Of a stretch of DNA of 64,000 nucleotides, positions 42,989 through 51,610 are shown piece by piece. The DNA is from Bacteroidales bacterium (GTDB lineage: Bacteria; Bacteroidota; Bacteroidia; Bacteroidales; P3), in contig JAGBOF010000008.1 in assembly GCA_017633985.1 (NCBI GenBank), positions 57,061 to 121,060 of the forward strand, read 5' to 3'. Within the stretch, counting starts at the first letter, position 1, and each line of letters starts with the position of its first letter. Below the pieces are notes generated by a model, which ran no database searches, was not told the DNA's origin, and was given only the letters and a program-made list of their open reading frames with translations. Made by a program: the position numbers and the translations under genes.

Positions 42989-44026
42989 ATGATAAAATTT
43001 GAATATCCCGGACTGTTGTGGCTTCTGATTGCCGTACCCGCACTGTCATTGCTTTTTATCTTTATACAACGGAGCAAAAGAAAGAAACTTAACAAAGCAA
43101 TAGAGAAACATTTGCAAGGCAGCATCATTCCTCTTTTGTCTTTCGGAAAGCAACGTTTCAAATTCATATTGGTAATGATTGCTTTCACTGCGGTTGTTTT
43201 GGCGGCAGCCAACCCGCAGACGGCATCAACGATAGGCAATAAGGAAAGAAAAGGTGCAGATATTATGATATGTCTTGATGTAAGTAACTCAATGCTCGCA
43301 CAAGATCTGTCACCCAACCGTTTGGAAAGGGCAAAACTCGCAATTAACCAATTGATAACACAACTTGAAGGCGACCGTATAGGCATTGTGGTTTTCGCAG
43401 GTTCCGCTTTCAATTATCTGCCTCTTACAAGCGATTATTCAACGGCTAAAATGTTTTGCGACATCATTGACACGAAACTTGTGGATTATCAGGGAACGGA
43501 TATAAATCAGGCTTTAATGACGGCAGCCAAAGGTTTCGGAGAGAAAAAAGCCAAAAACCGCTCGCGGACAATTATTTTGATTTCCGACGGTGAGGATTTG
43601 GAACAGTCAAGCGAAGACGTGGCTAAAGAAATAGCCAAAGAAGATATTGTAATCAATTGTATAGGCATAGGAAGTACGCAAGGTACGAAAATACCGGTTA
43701 AAGTCAACGGCACGGAAACATTCAAAAAAGACAGCCAGGGCAATATTGTCATCACAAAACTGGATGAGGCTACGCTTAAGAACATTGCCGCCAAAACGGG
43801 AGGCAAATATATTAAAGCAACAAATTCAACTCTGGGATTGGATGCAATACTTAAATCCATTGATTCGCTTGACAAGAACAGCATAGGCGGAATGAATTTC
43901 AAGGATTATAGAACCGTTTTCTACATACCCGCAATCATTGCACTGATATTGCTTTTGGTGGATACCTTTATATTTAACGCCAAAAACAGATACATTAACC
44001 GTAAACTATTTTTCGGAAAAGATTAA
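42989..44026 (+). CDS. batB: BatB, von Willebrand A domain membrane protein
   Basis: 345 residues, paralogous to BatA: MIKFEYPGLLWLLIAVPALS, FILVMIAFTAVVLAAANPQT, MIDAS motif LDVSNSMLAQDL, DRIGIVVFAGSAFNYLPLTS, ILISDGEDLEQS and a last helix VFYIPAIIALILLLVDTFIF. It begins 19 bp after batA with an AGGAGA-like sequence upstream. It should form a complex with BatA at the inner membrane. Confidence 0.95.
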   Translation: MIKFEYPGLLWLLIAVPALSLLFIFIQRSKRKKLNKAIEKHLQGSIIPLLSFGKQRFKFILVMIAFTAVVLAAANPQTASTIGNKERKGADIMICLDVSNSMLAQDLSPNRLERAKLAINQLITQLEGDRIGIVVFAGSAFNYLPLTSDYSTAKMFCDIIDTKLVDYQGTDINQALMTAAKGFGEKKAKNRSRTIILISDGEDLEQSSEDVAKEIAKEDIVINCIGIGSTQGTKIPVKVNGTETFKKDSQGNIVITKLDEATLKNIAAKTGGKYIKATNSTLGLDAILKSIDSLDKNSIGGMNFKDYRTVFYIPAIIALILLLVDTFIFNAKNRYINRKLFFGKD

Positions 44027-44041
44027 CAAAAAAATCAAGTT

Positions 44042-44791
44042 ATGGAGACCTTAAATAATAACGTCAAAATAAAACGGCGTTTCAGTAAAATAAAACAACG
44101 TTTTAATAAAATAAAACGCCTGATTAATTCAGCCAAACGCCCTCTTTTTGTAATTGTTTGTCTTACTGTGTTTTCCGCAGGGTGTATTTTCGGCTTAATT
44201 TCATGCGACAAAACCAACGGATACGCACGTAAAGGCAACCGTAAATACAACAAGAAAAATTATACAGAAGCTGCCAATAATTATAAGCAGGCATTGAAAG
44301 CCGATTCGACATTTTCGCCTGCCAATTACAATATGGGCAACGCTTTGATGCAGGACAGCGGCAAGGATTATGCACAAGCAGTAAACTATTACAATAAATA
44401 TCTTGAGAAAAACAATCCGAAATCTTCCAAAGACGCAAAAAATATCTCCAAGGCGCTTTATAACCGCGGCAATGCACTGTTCGGACTCTCACAGGAGAAT
44501 AAAGAAAGCGAGGAGGGAATGAAATATTTGCAGCAGGCAGCACAGGATTATAAGCAAGCGATGATGCTTAACCCTAAAGACACTAATGCCAAATACAATT
44601 ATGCACTTTGTATGTGGCTTATGAAGAATAACAACAATCCTGACAATAATAACGACAACAATCAGAACAATTCCAACAGCGAAATCAATCAAATGATGAA
44701 CGCTATTAAGAATAATGAAAAGCAAACCATATCCCGCGTAAAAAAACAGAAAGAAAACACCCAGAATAAAAAGAATGAAAAAGATTGGTAG
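44042..44791 (+). CDS. batC: BatC, TPR protein with repeat-derived basic N-terminus
   Basis: 249 residues. The N-terminus METLNNNVKIKRRFSKIKQR and on is three copies of KIK(R/Q)RFx, encoded by a 21-bp DNA repeat. A membrane segment (LFVIVCLTVFSAGCIFGLIS) and TPR repeats (ARKGNRKYNKKNYTEAANNY, NMGNALMQDSGKDYAQAVNY, LYNRGNALFGL) follow, then an Asn-rich linker and a basic tail. Other BatC proteins lack the N-terminal repeat. It overlaps batD by 17 bp. Confidence 0.92.
   Translation: METLNNNVKIKRRFSKIKQRFNKIKRLINSAKRPLFVIVCLTVFSAGCIFGLISCDKTNGYARKGNRKYNKKNYTEAANNYKQALKADSTFSPANYNMGNALMQDSGKDYAQAVNYYNKYLEKNNPKSSKDAKNISKALYNRGNALFGLSQENKESEEGMKYLQQAAQDYKQAMMLNPKDTNAKYNYALCMWLMKNNNNPDNNNDNNQNNSNSEINQMMNAIKNNEKQTISRVKKQKENTQNKKNEKDW
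44066..44128 (+). repeat. In-frame 21-bp repeat, three units, at the start of batC
   Basis: Units at 44066-44086, 44087-44107 and 44108-44128 (AAAATAAAACGGCGTTTCAG, AAAATAAAACAACGTTTTAA, AAAATAAAACGCCTGATTAA) match the intergenic 21-bp modules almost base for base and are translated as KIKRRFS, KIKQRFN and KIKRLIN. Confidence 0.85.
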
Positions 44792-47474
44792 CTATATAAT
44801 TTTATTTCTTTGTTTAACTGCAGGATTTTTTGCTTATCCGCAAATCTCCTTTACTGCAAAAGCTCCGCAAACGGTAGGTATTAACGAAGGTTTTACCGTA
44901 AGTTACACCGTCAATACGCAAAGTGTTTCCAATTTTCAGCAGCCGTCGGTAAGCGGGGCGAAGATTGTGGCGGGTCCTTCCACTTCACGTTCTTCCAATA
45001 CTACTATCATTAACGGCAAGATGACATCTTCGTCTTCCGTTACGTTTTCTTTTACCCTTGTTGCATCAAAAGAAGGAACTATCTCTATAACACCTGCCAA
45101 AATACAGTCAAACGGACAGATTTATACTTCAAATGCTTTAACCATAAAGGCGGTAAACAACCCCACTATGGCACAACGCGGTTACGGTCAGGGACAACAG
45201 GGACAAAATCCGTACCGTCAGTATCAGCAACAACAACGTCAGGCTTATAATCAGCAACAACAGCAAAATAACGGCGTTCAACAACAGGATGCCGACGTAA
45301 AAATAGATGACAAGGCAATGTTTGTCCGTGCCATTCCTTCAAAAACGGACGTTGTTAAGGGCGAAGAAGTCATTATTACATATAAGTTGTACACTCTTTT
45401 ACCTGTAAGTGAGTATCAGATAGAGAAAATACCTTCGTCAAACGGCTTTTGGATAGAAGAATTGGATGCACAGACCTCGCCGCATCTGTCAACAGAAATA
45501 TACAACGGACAAAGATACCAAGTTGCAGACTTAAGGAAGGTAATAGTTTACCCTCAAAAAAGCGGGCATCTGTCCATCAAGCCCATGTCGTTGAATATTG
45601 TCGCCCATGTAGCGTCAAGACAAAGACAGCAATTCTCTACTGGCGATCCGTTTTTCGATCAATTTTTAAACGACCCATTCTTTTCTTCTTTCCGTACGAG
45701 TTACAAGAAAGTTGACAAGAAGATTTACACCAATGCAATTACTTTCAATGTAAAGGATCTACCTGACAAACCTGATAATTATTGCGGAGGAGTAGGTAAA
45801 TTCACTGTTTCGGGCGATATATCATCAACCCAAACCAAGGCTTACGAACCTTTTTACCTTACTTATACGCTTTCGGGCAGCGGTAATTTGACTTTGATAA
45901 ACAATCTGCCGCTTGATTTGCCTGATGAGTTCCAATTATCCGATCCGGAGATAACCGACAATCTGCAAAGAACTGCTTCTGGTCTTTCGGGTACGCGTTC
46001 ATTCCGCTATCTTATAATTCCGAGAATCGAAGGTAAGTTCAAAATTCCTGATTTAAACATTTCATACTACAATATTGAGAAAAGACAATACGATACCCTC
46101 TCTTTGGCGGGTTATGACATACAAGTGGCTAAAGGGGAAGTGAGCAACGATTATGCAAATCAACTTGATGCCAGATTGAAGTACAGAAACATGAATATCA
46201 AATCCGACATAAAAACGTCGGTAAGGGACAGGGAATATCATGTATTTGATAAGGGTATTGTATTTTGCATACCTTTGATAATGATATTGCTTCTTGCTGC
46301 CGCAATATTTATGTTTGCCCGTTACAAACGTCTTTCCGCCGATACGGTTACCGTAAAAATGAAAAAATCCACTAAAGTTGCGGTAAAAAGACTTAAGAAA
46401 GCGAAAAAGTTCTTGGATAAAGGTCGAACGGAAGCGTTTGAAGACGAAACGGCAACGGCACTTTGGAATTATCTTGAGGACAGATTCAAGATTGACAGGA
46501 CGGATTTGAGCATTCAAGGATGCAAAGACGAACTTCTTTCGTTAAACGTGGATGCACAAACGACAGAAAAATTGGGCACTGTATTGGAACGCTGCCAATA
46601 TTTGAGATTTTCGCAGGACAAAGAAGCAACTGCCGACATTACATTGTATGACGATACCGTTGAAGTAATATCTTCAATAGAAGAACAGATGAAAACATTA
46701 AAGAAAATAAAGAAACAAAAAGTTCAAAAGCCAGAACATGAAATCCATATTCCTTCGGGACTCGGTATTTTGCTTGTTATAATTTCATTTTTTGCCTTAA
46801 GCAACACCTCTTATGCACAAAACAAACAACAAAACCCGACGGCGGCAAAACAAAAAGAGATTACGGTTAAAAAACATGTAAACACTGCAGAACAATACTG
46901 CAAAACGGCTGATTCATGTTTCAAAGCAAGTGATTATGCTGGTGCAATGCTTTATTATGAAAAAGCTTTAAAACTCTCACCTTCCGACAAAGACATCCAA
47001 CTTAACATAAACATAACACGTTCACGCCTTGTGGGCGATACATACATAATGCCGCAGTTCATACTTATCCGTTGGGCAAAGTATATAAGCGGACTATTGA
47101 CACTTCCTGTATGGTTGGCGTTATTTTTAGGATGTTTTGCTTTGGCATGTGTACTTTTCTTTTTCTATTTATTTACTTCGGACAAAAAAGTATTGCTTTT
47201 CTACTTATGTATCCTGTGTCTGGTTGTTTCTTTATCATCAATGGGTTTCGGCATTGTCCGCCAAAATATTCAGAATGACAATTCCAATGCAATATTGATG
47301 AAAAGCAATATTCATTTGAGGCAGACAAAAAACATTACAGCCAAAGATGTGGTCATCATGTATAAAGGACAAAAAATCAAAATCCTTGAAGATGACGGCG
47401 GCAAATGGATTAAAGCCCGTACGGAGGACAATAAAACAGGCTATATGGAAAATAAAAACTATAAAAGGATATAA
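44775..47474 (+). CDS. batD: BatD-BatE fusion protein
   Basis: 899 residues, longer than BatD (about 600). Residues 1-520 are BatD: signal peptide ending FFAYPQ, beta-sandwich repeats (SFTAKAPQTVGINEGFTVSY), a Gln-rich linker near 130-170, and a membrane helix (IPLIMILLLAAAIFMFARY). After a helical cytoplasmic part, residues about 660-680 read GLGILLVIISFFALSNTSYA, a BatE-type signal sequence now internal. The rest is BatE: a TPR (YCKTADSCFKASDYAGAMLY), two membrane helices and an SH3-like end (KGQKIKILEDDGGKWIKART). The fusion is seen directly as one open frame. Confidence 0.92.
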   Translation: MKKIGSYIILFLCLTAGFFAYPQISFTAKAPQTVGINEGFTVSYTVNTQSVSNFQQPSVSGAKIVAGPSTSRSSNTTIINGKMTSSSSVTFSFTLVASKEGTISITPAKIQSNGQIYTSNALTIKAVNNPTMAQRGYGQGQQGQNPYRQYQQQQRQAYNQQQQQNNGVQQQDADVKIDDKAMFVRAIPSKTDVVKGEEVIITYKLYTLLPVSEYQIEKIPSSNGFWIEELDAQTSPHLSTEIYNGQRYQVADLRKVIVYPQKSGHLSIKPMSLNIVAHVASRQRQQFSTGDPFFDQFLNDPFFSSFRTSYKKVDKKIYTNAITFNVKDLPDKPDNYCGGVGKFTVSGDISSTQTKAYEPFYLTYTLSGSGNLTLINNLPLDLPDEFQLSDPEITDNLQRTASGLSGTRSFRYLIIPRIEGKFKIPDLNISYYNIEKRQYDTLSLAGYDIQVAKGEVSNDYANQLDARLKYRNMNIKSDIKTSVRDREYHVFDKGIVFCIPLIMILLLAAAIFMFARYKRLSADTVTVKMKKSTKVAVKRLKKAKKFLDKGRTEAFEDETATALWNYLEDRFKIDRTDLSIQGCKDELLSLNVDAQTTEKLGTVLERCQYLRFSQDKEATADITLYDDTVEVISSIEEQMKTLKKIKKQKVQKPEHEIHIPSGLGILLVIISFFALSNTSYAQNKQQNPTAAKQKEITVKKHVNTAEQYCKTADSCFKASDYAGAMLYYEKALKLSPSDKDIQLNINITRSRLVGDTYIMPQFILIRWAKYISGLLTLPVWLALFLGCFALACVLFFFYLFTSDKKVLLFYLCILCLVVSLSSMGFGIVRQNIQNDNSNAILMKSNIHLRQTKNITAKDVVIMYKGQKIKILEDDGGKWIKARTEDNKTGYMENKNYKRI

Positions 47475-47479
47475 ACGTT

Positions 47480-47920
47480 ATGTCAAACAAAGATTGCAAC
47501 AAAGACGAAGGTATAATCACGGATGTAAACGGCAAAACGATTTCGGTACATATAGCACAGAAAGAAACATGTGCAGGTTGCGCCGCAGCTAACTTATGTG
47601 AAAAAACTTCAAATGCAGGAAAAGATTTTACAATAACACAAGATAATGCGCAAATATTCCGTAAGGGCGAAAAAGTATCGGTTCTTACTCCGCAGAATAA
47701 GGCTTTAAAGGCTATAAGACTGGCATTTTTATACCCTACATTGCTGGTTATTGCTTTTTGTATGCTGCAATATTTTTTCTTCCCGATGAATGACATTGCC
47801 GTAGCACTGGTAAGCATTCTTATAATAGCACTTTATTTCCTTATACTATATATTAACCGTCATAAACCGCTGTTTAATTTCTCTATTTTCGTAGAAAAAT
47901 TACCGACAGTGGCTGATTAA
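47480..47920 (+). CDS. rseC: RseC/MucC-family membrane protein
   Basis: 146 residues: N-terminal cysteine motif KETCAGCAAANLCEK, then two membrane helices (IRLAFLYPTLLVIAFCMLQY and IAVALVSILIIALYFLILYI). In other bacteria RseC-like proteins help keep SoxR or sigma-E systems set, and in Bacteroidota the gene usually heads the rnf operon. Here no rnf genes follow and it is 5 bp from batD/E, so it appears to be a bat-operon member or an orphan. Confidence 0.85.
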   Translation: MSNKDCNKDEGIITDVNGKTISVHIAQKETCAGCAAANLCEKTSNAGKDFTITQDNAQIFRKGEKVSVLTPQNKALKAIRLAFLYPTLLVIAFCMLQYFFFPMNDIAVALVSILIIALYFLILYINRHKPLFNFSIFVEKLPTVAD

Positions 47921-47986
47921 TACCCCCGGTTATGCATACGTGAGGTCTTTACTATTGAAATAACAAATCAAAAATAAGCAAAAACA

Positions 47987-48619
47987 ATGAAAAGACTGTT
48001 TTTAACAATTTGCATGATATTCTCAATTGCAGGTATCAACTGCATTGATGCGCAAAACAATTATATAGAAATTTCTTTGGGCATGTCAAAGTATTCTCAA
48101 ACTTATAATTCAAACGCAGGCATTACAACTTCAAGCCCTAAAACCGATATATCCCTGACAAACATTTCTTTGGGCTATAATTATGCTATGACATACAATT
48201 GGTATATAGGAGCCGTTGTAGGAATATCCCAAATAAAAGGCGATGATTTGCATTTCGGATCCGTGGTATATAAACCCGAAACGTCTTTGTATACTTTTAC
48301 GCCGAAATTAACGTACGAAAAAGCATTGGGTAACAGCAATCTTTACTGGACACCGAGTTTGTACTTCACCTTCGGCTATGGAAAAGAAGATTTTGTTGCA
48401 AAAACCGACATAAAATACTTTAACTACAGAATAGGAATCAATCCTCTGTCTTTTGATTTCCGCATTACATATTCCCTTGCAGTAAACTTTACCCTCATGA
48501 CGCCTTATTACAATATTTTGTCGGCAAGTCTGTCCGATGAAGACAGCAATTATGACATCTCTGCGGACAACTCTTTCATTTATTTAGGCGGACAATTCGG
48601 AATAAAACTGTTTTTCTGA
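47987..48619 (+). CDS. Outer membrane beta-barrel protein, family 1
   Basis: 210 residues: signal peptide to INCIDAQ, then alternating-residue strands (NYIEISLGMSKYSQTY, ISLGYNYAMTYNWYIGAVVG, LYFTFGYGKEDF) ending in LGGQFGIKLFF with the C-terminal Phe typical of barrels inserted by BamA. It resembles the protein at 48956-49705 in size and strand pattern (GINPLSFDFRI versus GINPLSFDFFL). The ligand is unknown. Confidence 0.8.
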   Translation: MKRLFLTICMIFSIAGINCIDAQNNYIEISLGMSKYSQTYNSNAGITTSSPKTDISLTNISLGYNYAMTYNWYIGAVVGISQIKGDDLHFGSVVYKPETSLYTFTPKLTYEKALGNSNLYWTPSLYFTFGYGKEDFVAKTDIKYFNYRIGINPLSFDFRITYSLAVNFTLMTPYYNILSASLSDEDSNYDISADNSFIYLGGQFGIKLFF

Positions 48620-48702
48620 TGTTTTAAGACAGTAACAACCTGACTGTAAGGTAAATTAACCCATCGAAACAGCATTACAAAACATCGCTGCATAATACTG
48701 TA

Positions 48703-48807
48703 AAAATAAAACGCCGTTTTAAAAAATTAATCACGCAGATTATTTTATTAATCTCGCAGAATAATTTACTAATCACGCAGAATAATTTATTAAAACGCCT
48801 GATTATT
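48703..48807. repeat. 21-bp module array, five units
   Basis: Cores at 48712 (CGCCG), 48734, 48755 and 48776 (CGCAG) and 48796 (CGCCTG), spaced 20-22 bp. Typical units are TTATTAATCTCGCAGAATAA and TTACTAATCACGCAGAATAA. It is the main content of the 336-bp gap between the two barrel genes. Confidence 0.75.
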
Positions 48808-48923
48808 TTTGCGGCATATATTTATAATTTTTCACAGCGCTTTTTTGAGTGAATGAAATACAAATTTCAGTCAATATAAAAAATCATTTCGGCAATAATA
48901 CCGTTTATTAGAAAAATTATTTA

Positions 48924-48932
48924 TAACTTTGC
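48924..48932 (+). promoter_or_regulatory. -7 promoter element of second barrel gene
   Basis: TAACTTTGC, matching TAnnTTTG, 24 bp before the ATG at 48956. Confidence 0.6.
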
Positions 48933-48955
48933 AAAAATAAAATCAAAATAAATAC

Positions 48956-49705
48956 ATGAAAAAATATGTCTTCATATTGTGCCTGTCAGCATTCGTTTTT
49001 TTGAATTGCAACAATGCCCGTGCACAAAAAGGATTTTTTGATATAAATGTCAGTTATAATAAATTTACTCAAACCGTCAATCAATCAACGGGTCTGTTGG
49101 ATTTGAACGTACAGATTGATACAACCGGTGATTTGCCAGAAATGCCCGAAACTCCGCCTTTTGTGAAAGACCATGCGACTATATTGAACATCGGTGCGGG
49201 ATATAATTTCCGTTTGGAGGACAAAGCTTATTTGGGATTCTATTTAGGTTACAGCAAAATCACCTCGGAGGTGGTGGGAAACGACGCAACGTTTTTGTCT
49301 TTTACGCCTAAATTCACTTATATCATAGACATATACAAGAAAATCAAGATGACGCCCAATTTTTACGTATCGGTAGGATACGGAACCACGTCTTTGGGTA
49401 AAATGACAGTCAATGTAGGCGGATTATCCTCCACAATGGACATGGGAGACATTACAAAGATGAACATCAGATTGGGTATCAATCCGCTGTCTTTTGATTT
49501 CTTTTTATCAGAAGGCGCATCGGTAAACCTTACCTTGCTGACTCCTTATATGAATATAACTAAATACAGTTTTTCGGCCGAGGGTATGGAAGGTTTTACG
49601 ACCAAAGACATAATTTTATTATACGGACAGGCAGGCTTTAAGTTCTATATAAACAGTCCGAAAGCTTCATCAAGTAATACAAAGAATAATAAACGCAGAA
49701 GATAA
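48956..49705 (+). CDS. Outer membrane beta-barrel protein, family 1 paralog
   Basis: 249 residues with signal peptide to NARAQ, beta-strands (FFDINVSYNKFTQTV, ILNIGAGYNFRLED, YLGFYLGYSKI) and a late conserved strand (LLYGQAGFKFYI) before a basic tail (KASSSNTKNNKRRR). The shared GINPLSFDF block identifies it as a paralog of the preceding barrel. It ends 8 bp before the zinc peptidase gene, so they may share a transcript. Confidence 0.8.
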   Translation: MKKYVFILCLSAFVFLNCNNARAQKGFFDINVSYNKFTQTVNQSTGLLDLNVQIDTTGDLPEMPETPPFVKDHATILNIGAGYNFRLEDKAYLGFYLGYSKITSEVVGNDATFLSFTPKFTYIIDIYKKIKMTPNFYVSVGYGTTSLGKMTVNVGGLSSTMDMGDITKMNIRLGINPLSFDFFLSEGASVNLTLLTPYMNITKYSFSAEGMEGFTTKDIILLYGQAGFKFYINSPKASSSNTKNNKRRR

Positions 49706-49713
49706 TTATACCT

Positions 49714-50583
49714 ATGAGATTAGACGGAAGAAGGGAAAGCAGCAACGTTGACGACCGCCGCGGTTTATCGGGCGGAGCCAAAGCAGGAATAGGAGGCGGA
49801 TTAGGCGTTATAGTAATCGCTTTGCTGACATGGATAATGGGAGGCAATCCTTTGAGTGTCATTCAGCAAAGCGGCGGTTTAAGTTCATTGCAAACCGAAC
49901 AAACGTCCTCAAATCACGAATTTACCGAACAGGAACAGGAATTGGCGAAATTTTCCAAACAAATACTTGCTTCAACAGAGGATGTCTGGACGGAAGTATT
50001 CAAACAAATGGGAAAGACATACCAACCGCCTAAAATGGTTTTGTATACTAACAGCGTTCAAACCTCATGCGGAGAAGGCAATGCTTCGGTCGGTCCTTTT
50101 TATTGCTCGGCGGATCAAAGTCTTTATATTGACTTGTCATTTTTTATGAGCATGAAACAGCAGTTAGGTGCTGACGGGGATTTTGCATACGCATACGTAA
50201 TAGCCCATGAAGTAGGCCATCATGTGGAATACCTGCTCGGAACGCTTAATAAAGCACATTCACAAATGCAAAGGGTAAGTCAAACGCAGGCAAATAAGAT
50301 AAGCGTCAGATTGGAACTGTTGGCGGATTTTTATGCAGGCATTTGGGGACATTACGAGAACAAAATGTTCGGCTCTTTGGAAGACGGAGACATTGAAGAA
50401 GCGATAAACTGTGCCCAAGTTATAGGTGACAATTATCTGCAAGAGAAAGCACGCGGATATTCCCAACCCGAATCATTCACACACGGCACTTCGGCACAAC
50501 GGATGAAGTGGTTGAAACTTGGATTAACCACGGGAGACATGTCAAAAGGCAATACATTTTCTTTATCTGACAGTCAATTGTAG
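49714..50583 (+). CDS. Membrane-anchored neutral zinc metallopeptidase (YpfJ-like)
   Basis: 289 residues: MRLDGRRESSNVDDRRG at the N-terminus, a glycine-rich signal anchor (GIGGGLGVIVIALLTWIMGG), CGEGNASVGPFYCSADQSL and the zinc motif AYVIAHEVGHHVEYLLG (HExxH), with a third-ligand candidate in LELLADFYAGIWGH. This fits the YpfJ/KPN_02809 family of periplasmic proteases with unknown targets. The length and order of motifs are normal. Confidence 0.93.
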   Translation: MRLDGRRESSNVDDRRGLSGGAKAGIGGGLGVIVIALLTWIMGGNPLSVIQQSGGLSSLQTEQTSSNHEFTEQEQELAKFSKQILASTEDVWTEVFKQMGKTYQPPKMVLYTNSVQTSCGEGNASVGPFYCSADQSLYIDLSFFMSMKQQLGADGDFAYAYVIAHEVGHHVEYLLGTLNKAHSQMQRVSQTQANKISVRLELLADFYAGIWGHYENKMFGSLEDGDIEEAINCAQVIGDNYLQEKARGYSQPESFTHGTSAQRMKWLKLGLTTGDMSKGNTFSLSDSQL

Positions 50584-50627
50584 TAAGAAACTGATATAAT
50601 AACCGTATAAAACAACTATTTAAACAA

Positions 50628-51068
50628 ATGAAACACTTTATTTTATTATTCACGGCAATCATTGCATTTTCTTTCACTTGCACTGCAGAAGAAAGTGAAT
50701 ACACTCTGGACAATGATGCAATTGAGAATGCTTTTTCGCAAGCCGATGAAATATCTTTGCTGGACATTAATTTGTTTTCCGACAAAACGCTTGATATTTT
50801 CTCATCCGTACAATCAAACACACAGGCTCTTTCACGCAGCAGCGTAAATCCTTGGGCAGCTTTCGCACTTGCTTTTTTCTTGGGAGAATTCGGTATACAC
50901 AGAATGTATCTGGGATCCACCAAAATCATGTGGGCATGCTATACATTCTCATGTTGCGGAATTTTCGGCATTGTTCCGTTTGTGGACTGGATTGTTCTGC
51001 TTGTAGGTGCAATACAGGGAGATATTGATCATTTTGAAAACAATCCTAAATTCCTAATGTGGATATAA
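50628..51068 (+). CDS. TM2-domain protein, copy 1
   Basis: 146 residues: signal peptide (HFILLFTAIIAFSFTCTA), a linker, then a TM2 domain with two membrane helices (WAAFALAFFLGEFGIHRMYL and FGIVPFVDWIVLLVGAIQ). The GxxGxHRxYLG-like loop is characteristic. Its function is unknown. It is about 65% similar in layout to the next gene, suggesting tandem duplication. Confidence 0.88.
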   Translation: MKHFILLFTAIIAFSFTCTAEESEYTLDNDAIENAFSQADEISLLDINLFSDKTLDIFSSVQSNTQALSRSSVNPWAAFALAFFLGEFGIHRMYLGSTKIMWACYTFSCCGIFGIVPFVDWIVLLVGAIQGDIDHFENNPKFLMWI

Positions 51069-51122
51069 GAAATATATTTTCAGATTTCCGCTCTTTATAA
51101 ACGTTTATCTGAAAATAAGTAC

Positions 51123-51131
51123 TATCTTTGC
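51123..51131 (+). promoter_or_regulatory. -7 promoter element of TM2 copy 2
   Basis: TATCTTTGC, matching TAnnTTTG, 38 bp before the ATG at 51169; it may drive the run of genes to 54471. Confidence 0.6.
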
Positions 51132-51168
51132 AAAATCAAATATTTTTTAACCTAAAAACAGTAAAACT

Positions 51169-51609
51169 ATGAAAAAAGTGATTTTTGCTTTAGTTGCAAT
51201 GGTGGCTTTGTCTTTCAATTCGTTTGCCGAAGAAAACGAATACGTACTTAACGACAATGCTATTGAGAATGCATTCAATGCTGCAACGGAAGTATCTTTG
51301 CAAGACATCAATTTGTTTGCTGAAAACGGTATCGCATTGACGGCAAACTCACAAAGCGGTTCGGCAATGATGTCCCGCAGCAGTGTAAACCCATGGGCTG
51401 CTTTTGCAATCTGTACATTTCTCGGAGGTTTCGGTATTCACCGTCACTACATGGGAACTTCCAAATGGATGTGGGCATATTACACCTTCACATGCGGCGG
51501 AATCTTCGGAATAGTTACGTTTGTTGACTGGATAGTTTTGCTTGTGGGAGCAATACAAGACGACATAGGCTCATACACAGGCAACACAAGATTCTTTATG
51601 TGGATGTAA
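51169..51609 (+). CDS. TM2-domain protein, copy 2
   Basis: 146 residues, same length as the neighbour at 50628. Signal peptide to NSFA, matching linkers (DNAIENAFNAATEVSLQDIN against DNDAIENAFSQADEISLLDI), MMSRSSVNPWAAFAICTFLG and GGFGIHRHYMGTS, then VDWIVLLVGAIQDD. It is 1 bp from the LolA-like gene. The tandem pair may have an envelope role, but none is known. Confidence 0.88.
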   Translation: MKKVIFALVAMVALSFNSFAEENEYVLNDNAIENAFNAATEVSLQDINLFAENGIALTANSQSGSAMMSRSSVNPWAAFAICTFLGGFGIHRHYMGTSKWMWAYYTFTCGGIFGIVTFVDWIVLLVGAIQDDIGSYTGNTRFFMWM

Positions 51610-51610
51610 A

